A stretch of 13,586 bases of DNA from the NCBI GenBank assembly GCA_905480565.1, contig CAJQQW010000237.1:1-13586 (forward strand). The letters are read 5' to 3'. Position numbers and translations under genes: made by a program. The notes below the pieces were generated by a model. It was not told the DNA's origin. It saw nothing but the letters and a program-made list of their open reading frames with translations, and ran no database searches. This document shows positions 7,447 to 13,586 of this stretch, in pieces. Position 1 is the stretch's first letter; each line of letters starts with the position of its first letter. Origin of the DNA: an uncultured Halioglobus sp. (GTDB lineage Bacteria > Pseudomonadota > Gammaproteobacteria > Pseudomonadales > Halieaceae).

Positions 7447-9009
7447 CTAACAGTGGTTGGTGACGATCTTCTGGTCCTTGTGGCGCATGTTCTTCGTGGT
7501 TACCCCATGGAGGCTTGAGAAGTCTACGGCGTCCAGGAATTCCAGCGCGGCGGTGAAAGACGCTATGAGATCCTCGGCCATAGTGCGTGTAAGATTTCCT
7601 TTAACTACGATACGAAACATGGTCTGGTCGTTTTTTTCGTCATGGAAGAGCGCCAGTGTTTCCTCGGTGATGGGGTGCTGGTAGTTCATTTTATAACCGC
7701 TGACATACCAGTGATGCTGCGACAGCACATGCTGTAAATCGATGTCGTCGTAGGTGAAGCCTGCGTCCGGGTTGAGCATCGCGGTAACCACTGGCAGGCA
7801 GTGCGTATTGCCATCGTCCAGCATGACGAAGCGTGGTTTATCGTTGCAGCGCAAGGCGCTTAGCTCGGTCCTCAGGAAGTGGGCATTGTGCATCATGTTT
7901 TCCTCCGACTGGCGGTAGCCGGCGAGGCCAAAGCGCAGCAGCTTGTAAAACTGCACGTAGACACCACTGGCGGGTCGTGAGAAATTGAGGGTGTAGGAGT
8001 CAGCCTTGCCGCCAAGGTAGGTGACAGAGATAGCCACGTGTTCGCTGAGGTCTGCACGTTCCCGCCAAACGACCCAGCCAGTGCCACAGCAGGATTCGCC
8101 GTACTTGTGTCCACTGGAGGAAATGGACAGCACATTGGGGAGGCGGAAGTCCCAGGCAGGAAGATCTTTTTGAAAGGGAGCGATGAACCCGCCGGAGGCC
8201 GCGTCCACGTGTATGCCCACCTGCCAGTCGTTGGCATTGTTTAGCTCACCAATTATCTTGTCAACATCCCACACCGGATCGTATTGGCCCCCGTAGTGAT
8301 TGCCCATAATGCAGACTACACCCATCGTCTTTTCGTCGATAGCGTCGCGGACGCCCTCTGGGTCGATCTTAAACGTGTTGCGTGATGGCTGAACGAGACG
8401 AGGTTCTATGTCGAGGTACTTGAAAAGCTTCTCCCATGCGGCCTGATAGCAGGTGGAAATAACCACGTTAGGACGCATAGCGCGCACCACGTCATCGCTC
8501 AGCCCATGACGCTTTTTGTACCATGCCCGCCAGCGGAACTTGAGAGCGAGACCCGCCAATAAGCAGGCCTCGGTGGAGCCAACGGTTCCCGCGCCAGGAT
8601 AGACACCGTATTCCTCGAAGTCATCAGGTCGTGGGCAGTGCCACAGATCTGCGATCATATTCACTACCGAATCGTGTATGGCATACGACTTTGGATACAC
8701 CGTTTGGTCTGCAAGATTGACTGAGAGGCCCATGAGCGCCACCTCTTCTTCTTCTGGCTCGAAGCTCACATTGACGTAGGAGGACGTATTGAGCTTCTGG
8801 TCGAAGTCCAGAGCGTGAGCGTTCTCAATCAGCGTCTTGACGGTCTTGGCCGGCAACCCTGTATCTGGTAAGTGAGTCTCTCTGGTCAGGTCTTGCTTGG
8901 CCTCGGATGAGAAGTAGTAGCTCGAGTCTGATTGCTCTCGTGCGCGGTGAAGCTCGTCGCGGAGAGAAGCGATCTCTCGCTTGAGGTCGTCGATTTCGGA
9001 ATGGCTCAT
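7447..9009 (-). CDS. gad: Glutamate decarboxylase (PLP-dependent, group II)
   Basis: A 520-residue enzyme predicted to convert glutamate to GABA and CO2 while consuming a proton. Family segments are GSTEACLLAGLALKFRWR, the HVDAASGGF motif with D269 contacting the PLP ring nitrogen, WDFRLPNVLSISSSGHKYG with K302 as the Schiff-base lysine, and YLGG...FSRPASGVYVQFYKLLRFG. It is longer than E. coli GadB (466 residues), through a charged, probably coiled-coil N terminus (about 1-30) and some insertions. The C terminus ends TNHC, keeping a penultimate histidine like H465 of GadB (ends KHT). The start at 9009 is preferred because AGGAAA (9022-9017) lies 7 nt upstream and the putative promoter sits at 9040-9054; an upstream in-frame ATG at 9096 lies before that promoter. 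No GadC-type antiporter is in the window. The class and reaction are confident; the physiological role is inferred. Confidence 0.87.
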   Translation of the reverse strand: MSHSEIDDLKREIASLRDELHRAREQSDSSYYFSSEAKQDLTRETHLPDTGLPAKTVKTLIENAHALDFDQKLNTSSYVNVSFEPEEEEVALMGLSVNLADQTVYPKSYAIHDSVVNMIADLWHCPRPDDFEEYGVYPGAGTVGSTEACLLAGLALKFRWRAWYKKRHGLSDDVVRAMRPNVVISTCYQAAWEKLFKYLDIEPRLVQPSRNTFKIDPEGVRDAIDEKTMGVVCIMGNHYGGQYDPVWDVDKIIGELNNANDWQVGIHVDAASGGFIAPFQKDLPAWDFRLPNVLSISSSGHKYGESCCGTGWVVWRERADLSEHVAISVTYLGGKADSYTLNFSRPASGVYVQFYKLLRFGLAGYRQSEENMMHNAHFLRTELSALRCNDKPRFVMLDDGNTHCLPVVTAMLNPDAGFTYDDIDLQHVLSQHHWYVSGYKMNYQHPITEETLALFHDEKNDQTMFRIVVKGNLTRTMAEDLIASFTAALEFLDAVDFSSLHGVTTKNMRHKDQKIVTNHC

Positions 9010-9039
9010 TGAAGTGTTTCCTTTTTCGGTATCTAGGCC

Positions 9040-9054
9040 AAGTATAGGACAAAT
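9040..9054 (-). promoter_or_regulatory. Putative sigma-S-type promoter of glutamate decarboxylase (shared 15-mer)
   Basis: The minus strand reads ATTTGTCCTATACTT, identical over 15 nt to the element at 3574-3588 before the poxB-like gene. TATACT occupies 9046-9041, so transcription should start near 9034, about 25 nt before the ATG at 9009. The position and the RpoS-type CTATACTT core support a promoter. E. coli gadA and gadB are also RpoS-controlled. Confidence 0.5.
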
Positions 9055-9188
9055 ATTTGGAGCGGTCGTGCGTAAAGTTGCTCGAATAGGGGCCATCCAA
9101 ACTGAATCTTGTATATCGCAAAGGCTATCTGAGGTGTTGGAAGACGGCGCCAGATAAAGACTGCCAGACTACCTCAGTGTCTGCCATA

Positions 9189-9239
9189 AAAACGTCGCTT
9201 TACTTTTCAGGGGTCACGTCGCGGGTAACTCGACGTTTT
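9189..9239. terminator. Long-looped inverted repeat, possible terminator of the cytochrome lipoprotein gene
   Basis: AAAACGTCG (9189-9197) and CGACGTTTT (9231-9239) form a perfect 9-bp inverted repeat with a 33-nt centre. The T-rich arm lies on the 3' side on both strands (five T on the minus strand), as in a bidirectional terminator, but the loop is unusually long. It sits between the cytochrome lipoprotein stop (9370) and the glutamate decarboxylase promoter. Further short hairpins lie at 9278-9294 (GCCCGG/CCGGGC) and 9331-9351 (ACTGCG/CGCAGT). The rest of 9055-9369 holds no gene that I can see. Confidence 0.35.
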
Positions 9240-9369
9240 CTCGTCTAACGAAATCAGCTCGACAATATGCCGCCCCGGCCCGGCCTGCCCGGGCTACAAA
9301 AGCGGATAGATAGCAATGAAACGAATATATACTGCGATCTTGTTGCGCAGTCATGATAGAAACAAAAAA

Positions 9370-10719
9370 TTAATTGGGTCCATTAACATAGGGGGCAATA
9401 TGGCTCAGGTTAGGCACGGATTGCTGTGCGGGATAACCAGTACTCGAGTTGTGACAAACAAAGCAATTCAAGCTATTGTTCGAACTCGTGGTCCCGCCCA
9501 CGCCAGGCGTGAATGTCCCCTGAAATGTTGTTTCCATGACGGTATTGGCCAGCCGTATAGAGCCACGTTGCTCGTCAGGGTCAAGAGTGCCTTCATTGTT
9601 AAACCAGATTCCGCCGACCATTTGATAATTGCGCCACACGGCCTGCGGGTCTGAGGGATTGAGCTGAGCAAGATAGCCGTTCTCGCCGATAATTTGCTCA
9701 TTAAGCGCAAGGATATTGGCTCGATTCTGCTCAGACTGATTGTCCCCGTCTTGGGTGCCCTGAGGGAATACTCGACATACATTGGTAGAATCGGCCAAAT
9801 AGGGTGGGCTGCCGGTTAGGTCTGTTCTTCCCTGATTGATATAAATATCTTCAGAATTAGTGCACTGCGCCGTGCAGTCTAAATCGGTTTCTGAACCAAT
9901 GCACTCAGCACACGAGTTTGTCATCATGGTCCAACCCGCCGCGGGCTTTTTAGGCGATAAGTCGGTGGGGACGCAGTCGGGTACGTTGGCAACATGCTCC
10001 CAGGTCGTCCAGATCATTTCGGGGTGAAGCGGTGTTGTTTGAGCCAGATGAAAACCAATTAAACCGAGCTTCGATCTTACGCCAGTGGCTAATGTGACAT
10101 TGATAGAATAATAGTCGGCCGCGTTCGTTTCCGGCGTAAGATATCTCCAGGCAGTTTTAATCTCGACGAGGTTGTCAGGTAAGGTCGCGCCGGCGGAAGT
10201 GTTACCACATAGATTCCGGCTGAATCGAACATTATAAAGCACGATATCACCCTCAGTCGTGCCCTCAGGCCCAACCGAGTACACTTCGACATTAGTGCCA
10301 GCTTCCGGGCCTCCCGGACCGGTAGTTGCATTAGTGAGTAGATTCAGCACATTGCTATTCGACTGTGCCGCACAGCTATCAGCCTGCTCCCCCAGATAAT
10401 TGGGATAATCTTGCGTCACCTCAAAACGTCGCTCGCTACTATTTTCTGATACGGGCTCTACCAAATACAGGAAGGATTCCCAGGCCATCACATTAAAGTC
10501 ACAGAGGTCTGCCTCGGTACCATTGGGAACCTCTGTTTGCAATGTTGGTGACAAGACCTGTGACTGCGATATTGAGCAGTCTTTGACTTGAACCACTCCG
10601 CCGTCTCCAGACTCTCCGGCCGCAGGGTTGTTATTATCGCTATCGCTGCAACCCGCTATTAGATAAACAGCGATGAAAAAAGCCGTGAAGTTAAATGCCG
10701 TCGAGTTGAGTTTTTTCAT
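9370..10719 (-). CDS. Lipoprotein with a C-terminal c-type haem motif
   Basis: A 449-residue predicted lipoprotein. Residues 1-23 are a signal peptide with lipobox LIAGC, lipidated C24 followed by Ser, which predicts outer-membrane sorting. After a low-complexity linker (SDSDNNNPAAGESG) comes a large domain without a family I can name. One striking segment is FHLAQTTPLHPEMIWTTWEH, with W, H and aromatic residues typical of a cytochrome-associated family. Cysteines cluster at C270-x2-C273 and C282-x3-C286. The only CxxCH is C419-F-V-C-H423, 26 residues from the C terminus, so one covalent haem c would be attached in the periplasm. GGAG lies 7 nt before the ATG. A symmetrical operator-like site lies 75-100 nt upstream. 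Its redox partner is unknown. Confidence 0.7.
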   Translation of the reverse strand: MKKLNSTAFNFTAFFIAVYLIAGCSDSDNNNPAAGESGDGGVVQVKDCSISQSQVLSPTLQTEVPNGTEADLCDFNVMAWESFLYLVEPVSENSSERRFEVTQDYPNYLGEQADSCAAQSNSNVLNLLTNATTGPGGPEAGTNVEVYSVGPEGTTEGDIVLYNVRFSRNLCGNTSAGATLPDNLVEIKTAWRYLTPETNAADYYSINVTLATGVRSKLGLIGFHLAQTTPLHPEMIWTTWEHVANVPDCVPTDLSPKKPAAGWTMMTNSCAECIGSETDLDCTAQCTNSEDIYINQGRTDLTGSPPYLADSTNVCRVFPQGTQDGDNQSEQNRANILALNEQIIGENGYLAQLNPSDPQAVWRNYQMVGGIWFNNEGTLDPDEQRGSIRLANTVMETTFQGTFTPGVGGTTSSNNSLNCFVCHNSSTGYPAQQSVPNLSHIAPYVNGPN

Positions 10720-10758
10720 TGGCAGCTCCAGAGGTGAAATAAATCAAAACATGAATAG

Positions 10759-10766
10759 AAGATAGC
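10759..10766 (-). promoter_or_regulatory. Weak -10-like element before the cytochrome lipoprotein gene
   Basis: The minus strand reads GCTATCTT, keeping the G-CTAT start of an RpoS-type -10 box but differing from CTATACT at the next positions. It lies about 40 nt before the ATG at 10719, a reasonable promoter distance. Support is weak. Confidence 0.2.
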
Positions 10767-10783
10767 ACTAAAAACGGTCAGCG

Positions 10784-10809
10784 TTCGTACGAATGTCTCA
10801 TTCTGAGAC
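10784..10809. promoter_or_regulatory. Two adjacent palindromes upstream of the cytochrome lipoprotein gene
   Basis: TTCGTACGAA (10784-10793) is a perfect 10-bp palindrome. One base further, GTCTCA-TTC-TGAGAC (10795-10809) is a perfect 6-bp inverted repeat with a 3-nt centre. They lie 65-90 bp upstream of the gene start at 10719, with no gene starting in the other direction. TGTCTCA/TGAGACA-like symmetry resembles sites bound by some Fis-type (AcoR-like) sigma-54 activators, but I see no -24/-12 promoter between it and the gene, so a repressor or sigma-70 activator site is equally possible. Confidence 0.45.
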
Positions 10810-11112
10810 GCGGTAGACTACGAGCCTGTTATATTAGGCGAAAAACGAGTCATTTATTTTGGACATAGCAACCTGAGGACAAGGGTTTTTCCGCCTGAAG
10901 TATATGGCGGACGTTTCCCGTCTTGTAGGACGATTGACTGCGTCGTAGCAGGATAAGGCCGGCCGCTTCGTGGTGACTATCGGTGTCGCACGTAACAGGA
11001 CAACGGCTCTAGACCGATATTTCAGCGTATTTTCCAACGCCAACTGGCCGACATTTTTGAATGCGCTGCTGAGCGAATAAATCGCTGTTCTCGGTCCGTT
11101 TACGCGTGCGGA
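10810..11112. other. Intergenic region between the cytochrome and amidohydrolase genes
   Basis: About 300 nt without a credible gene. It contains a hairpin TCCGCC/GGCGGA (10890-10895 with 10906-10911) whose 10-nt loop includes, on the minus strand, ATATACT. A small AGCGA/TCGCT hairpin lies around 11073-11087, shortly after the amidohydrolase stop. Neither is followed by a T run, so the amidohydrolase terminator is not identified. Confidence 0.35.
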
Positions 11113-12912
11113 TCAGTTCTGGGAATGCTCTTGTACGGGCTGCAAGCGTCCCTCCAGTACTGTGCCCCAGATCGCGATATTCTTGATGTCCATTGGGTCA
11201 ACAGTTATCGGGTTATCCGAGAGGATCGTAAAATTGGCCAATTTGCCGGATTCGATGCTTCCGATCTCTTTTTCCAATTGTAATGAGTAGGCAGCCTCGA
11301 TCGTTACTGCTCTTAACGCACCTTGTCGACTGATACGCTGCTCGGGCGCCCGCAGGTTGCCCTCGTTGGTTATCCGATTTACTGCCGCCCACATCAGAAA
11401 AAGAGGTTGACCGGGTGCCATGGGCATATCCGAGTGCAGCGAAAAAGGAATCTCCGCTCTTTCCACATCACCCAGCCTCACCATAGAGTCAGCGCGCTCG
11501 GGCTCCAGGCCATTGGTTCTATAATTGTCAGCCAGTGCAACAGGATAATACGGGTTGACACTGACAATCGCTCCGAGACGTTTTATGCGTTCCACCTGAT
11601 TTTTCTCTGAAACAGCAAAATGCACTACCACAGTGCGGTGGTCATCGCGGGGATTTCGTTCCAGGTTTTCCCGTAACGTATCAAGCACCATTTCAAGACC
11701 CGCATCCCCGTTTACATGAACATGTATTTGATAACCTGCATCCCAGTAAATGCGAAATGACCGGGTAAAAAAATCGAGGTCCATCATCCATTCACCGGCA
11801 TGGCCATCGCTATAGGGCTCCTTCAGTTGCATAGCTTGAGAGTAGATCGCCCCGTCCGCGAATAGTTTTACCTGATATGGGAGGAACGCTGTCATTCCGG
11901 TGCCCCAATCGAGCAGTTTTTCCGTCTGCTGAATCACCTGGTCATCTTTATAGGCGGCGGTGATCGACTTGCCGTCTGCGATAAAGTAAAAACGAAAGGG
12001 GCTGTCAGCCTGTCCCAGTACAGCATTCTGCGCAGCTTGTAGTGGTTTTGATAGCAAGCCACCCGGTTCTGCGCCAGTCGTAACACCATTGGTATGAAAA
12101 TAAGTCTGTACAAATTTCATCGCCGATTCAATGCGAGCAGGATTAAACATCTCTCCCATAAGGAGAGGGCCAACTGCGAACCAGCCTTGTTCCCAGTAAT
12201 GCCCATTTTCGAAATCTGATTGTGCTTTTGCGCTGTCGCTCAGCGTAGCGTACCACTTGGCATCAACGCCAAATCGCTTTTCGGCGGCGCTGTTTAAGTA
12301 AAATTCGTGCGCTGACCGATGCCAGATTACAATGGGTCGTGTCGCGCTGATTTCATCTAACTCAGACTGCTTAAGTGGTCCGTGGAAATACTGATGATAA
12401 CCCCAGCTGAGGAGCAACTCGCTGGGATCTGCCATATTGGATTCAGCCGACTTCAGGCGCCGGAGGTAGTCTTCATGATTTTCGGCTGCAGGAAATATTT
12501 TGTTGGGCAGAACCCAGTCTTCAATCGCAATAATCTCCGAATTCATAGTGATGCCTGCGAGGAGAGGATGATCGTGCTGAGCGATAAAGCCCGGCACAAT
12601 AACGCTATTCTGAAAGGCAGGGTTCACTGAAAATGCCATATCACCCAAAGCAGCCTTTACTTCTGCCAGTGATCCTGTCGCGATAATACGATCGTCTTTT
12701 ACTGCAACGGCATACGCAATGGGTTTTTCTGGATTAAGAGTGAGTATTTCTTTAGCCGTAAAAACGGTGATCGGAGATGGGGCACTGCCTTCCTGATCTG
12801 CATCTTGCGCGCTATTGTCGGCTTGACCGCAGCCATTTGTAAAAAGAACAAGAAATAGTATCGAGAAGAAAAATTGTTTTCTGAACGTGGTTAACACTCG
12901 CTTATGCCCCAT
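11113..12912 (-). CDS. Lipoprotein amidohydrolase (amidohydrolase_3, YtcJ-like)
   Basis: A 599-residue metal-dependent hydrolase of the amidohydrolase superfamily, YtcJ-type. Residues 1-27 are a signal peptide with a long hydrophobic stretch (FFFSILFLVLF) ending TNGC, so C28 is probably lipidated; the lipobox is not ideal. Next come the family opening (ILTLNPEKPIAYAVAVKDDRI), the first metal motif PGFIAQHDHP with H113 and H115, KLFADGAIYS in the middle, HVHVNGDAG with H397 and H399, VVHFAVSE, LHSDMPMAPGQPL with H493 and D495, and the closing SIESGKLANFTILSDNP. All blocks are present, so it looks active. In most relatives the residue between the first two histidines is V, T or F; here it is D. 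The substrate is unknown and location is probably the outer or inner membrane facing the periplasm. No Shine-Dalgarno sequence is obvious; a sigma-S-like element lies about 60 nt upstream. Confidence 0.85.
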   Translation of the reverse strand: MGHKRVLTTFRKQFFFSILFLVLFTNGCGQADNSAQDADQEGSAPSPITVFTAKEILTLNPEKPIAYAVAVKDDRIIATGSLAEVKAALGDMAFSVNPAFQNSVIVPGFIAQHDHPLLAGITMNSEIIAIEDWVLPNKIFPAAENHEDYLRRLKSAESNMADPSELLLSWGYHQYFHGPLKQSELDEISATRPIVIWHRSAHEFYLNSAAEKRFGVDAKWYATLSDSAKAQSDFENGHYWEQGWFAVGPLLMGEMFNPARIESAMKFVQTYFHTNGVTTGAEPGGLLSKPLQAAQNAVLGQADSPFRFYFIADGKSITAAYKDDQVIQQTEKLLDWGTGMTAFLPYQVKLFADGAIYSQAMQLKEPYSDGHAGEWMMDLDFFTRSFRIYWDAGYQIHVHVNGDAGLEMVLDTLRENLERNPRDDHRTVVVHFAVSEKNQVERIKRLGAIVSVNPYYPVALADNYRTNGLEPERADSMVRLGDVERAEIPFSLHSDMPMAPGQPLFLMWAAVNRITNEGNLRAPEQRISRQGALRAVTIEAAYSLQLEKEIGSIESGKLANFTILSDNPITVDPMDIKNIAIWGTVLEGRLQPVQEHSQN

Positions 12913-12968
12913 GTTTGTTAACTAGATTCAGCGCTGCTGAAATGGAAAGAGTGGTCGGTTCGGAAATA

Positions 12969-12983
12969 GAGTATAGACAAAAT
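12969..12983 (-). promoter_or_regulatory. Putative promoter of the amidohydrolase gene (variant of the shared element)
   Basis: The minus strand reads ATTTTGTCTATACTC, which contains CTATACT and resembles the 15-mer before poxB and glutamate decarboxylase with one C fewer before TATACT. The -10 hexamer is at 12975-12970, so transcription should start near 12963 with a leader of about 50 nt. No strong -35 hexamer is seen. Confidence 0.4.
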
Positions 12984-13333
12984 ATTGAACGCGTGTAATG
13001 GGAGGCAGAGTTTCTCAACGCACTCAACGTAATCGAAGACGCAATATAGGCGTCATCGCTTTCTCCTCAATACGTCTCTCCGCAGAAGCGATCCCTCATA
13101 TTCTACCTGTCGCATTTACCGGTATCAGAATAATACGCGCGTCCAGCACAGTATGATGTCCGGTTTTGACGCAAGCCGGTCGTAGTGCACCGGTTTCGTT
13201 GCCTTGCATGCCAGCAGAGTGTAAGCAAAACGATCGTGGCCATCGTGATACGCGCACATCTATTAAATCACTGTCAAGATCGAAGTGGGCTGACATTACT
13301 GTGCTAAGCTATAGGCTGATCACGGGGTGGAAT
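12984..13333. other. Divergent intergenic region without a recognisable gene
   Basis: About 350 nt upstream of the last gene. I see a small hairpin GACGC/GCGTC (13038-13042 with 13050-13054) and a repeated CCGGTTT around 13160-13195. Near the start of the last gene, CTGACA (13290-13295) and TATAGG (13310-13315) look like promoter hexamers, but their spacing is only 14 nt. A 66-codon minus-strand frame (13296-13096) shows no family features. Confidence 0.35.
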
Positions 13334-13586
13334 ATGACAGCAATCAAAAGGAAAATATATTTGTGGTGTGCGCCGGTGCGCCTGCATCTGTGGAGGTCGC
13401 GTTTCCTGCGAGTCATTTTATCTTTGTGTGCGGTTGGTCTTGTGGCCTGCGAGCAGGCCGGGTCATTGGTGCTTGAGCCTCAATACGCATCCGAACTATT
13501 GGGCTCATGGGAGGGTACGGTCTCGGGACAGCTGGAAACGATTCGCTTTGATGCTGATGGCAGTTTCACTGCTCGCTCACATCAGA
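13334..13586 (+). CDS. Lipoprotein, 3' end outside the window
   Basis: The first 84 codons of an open frame that runs off the window edge. The start ATG is preceded by GGGGTGG at 13324-13330. Residues 1-38 form a long signal peptide with a basic N-region (KRK, then R16, R21, R23 and R26), a hydrophobic stretch VILSLCAVGLVA and lipobox LVAC with lipidated C39. The mature part begins EQAGSLVLEPQYASELLGSW and continues with EGTVSGQLETIRFDADGSFT, a pattern common in small beta-rich lipoprotein domains (G-x-W-x-G followed by F-x-x-D-G-x-F), but not enough to name a family. E40 at position +2 after the lipidated Cys does not itself signal inner-membrane retention. Confidence 0.75.
   Translation, partial: MTAIKRKIYLWCAPVRLHLWRSRFLRVILSLCAVGLVACEQAGSLVLEPQYASELLGSWEGTVSGQLETIRFDADGSFTARSHQ

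Noticed and set aside
9010..9096. 29-codon N-terminal extension of glutamate decarboxylase
   Set aside because: It overlaps the shared 15-nt promoter element and has no ribosome site; the ATG at 9009 has AGGAAA 7 nt upstream.
9278..9294. GC hairpin GCCCGG/CCGGGC as a terminator
   Set aside because: No T run follows on either strand and the local sequence is simply very GC-rich; mentioned only as part of the intergenic region.
10834..11043. 69-codon minus-strand open frame between the amidohydrolase and cytochrome genes
   Set aside because: No ribosome site, family motif or signal peptide; the Arg/Thr-rich sequence looks random.
13096..13296. 66-codon minus-strand open frame before the last gene
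   Set aside because: No motif or ribosome site, and it overlaps the likely promoter region of the plus-strand lipoprotein gene.
1..13586. CRISPR arrays, tRNA or rRNA genes, insertion-sequence ends, phage attachment sites
   Set aside because: Reading both strands showed no regularly spaced repeats, no cloverleaf-like sequence, no transposase motifs and no long terminal inverted repeats.

Overview
The window looks like a chromosomal segment of a Gram-negative bacterium, most likely a marine-type gammaproteobacterium. This is an inference from three things: the pyruvate oxidase aligns residue for residue with Escherichia coli PoxB around its catalytic site, there are three lipoprotein signal peptides (two of them with good lipoboxes), and the family mix includes DUF1080, DoxX, a lipoprotein amidohydrolase and a c-type cytochrome lipoprotein. 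I see no rRNA, tRNA, CRISPR array, insertion sequence or phage gene.

Layout. Positions 27-2378, minus strand: a MOSC-domain protein preceded by an EamA/DMT permease (4-nt gap, clearly one operon), then a DoxX-type membrane protein with its own promoter and a probable terminator. Positions 2658-7035, plus strand: a secreted DUF1080 protein, then a two-gene unit of a PoxB-type pyruvate:quinone oxidoreductase and a membrane-anchored, stand-alone FMN/3Fe-4S glutamate-synthase-like protein. Positions 7447-12912, minus strand: a glutamate decarboxylase, a lipoprotein with one c-type haem motif close to its C terminus, and a lipoprotein amidohydrolase of the YtcJ type. From 13334, plus strand: the first 84 codons of another lipoprotein, cut off by the window edge.

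The most interesting signal is in the intergenic regions. The poxB-like and glutamate decarboxylase genes, more than 5 kb apart and on opposite strands, share an identical 15-nt element (ATTTGTCCTATACTT) at promoter distance from their starts. The amidohydrolase has a close variant (TTTTGTCTATACTC). The DUF1080 gene carries CTATACT and the DoxX gene TTATACT. CTATACT(T) is the core of the E. coli sigma-S (RpoS) -10 consensus, and poxB and gadA/gadB are classic RpoS targets in E. coli. I infer a small stationary-phase or acid-stress regulon. Pyruvate oxidation to acetate feeding electrons to quinone, proton-consuming glutamate decarboxylation, and an uncharacterised membrane-bound GltB-like oxidoreductase may act together in it. 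The pairing of PoxB with a glutaminase-less, GltD-less GltS-like protein is the best candidate here for undescribed biochemistry.
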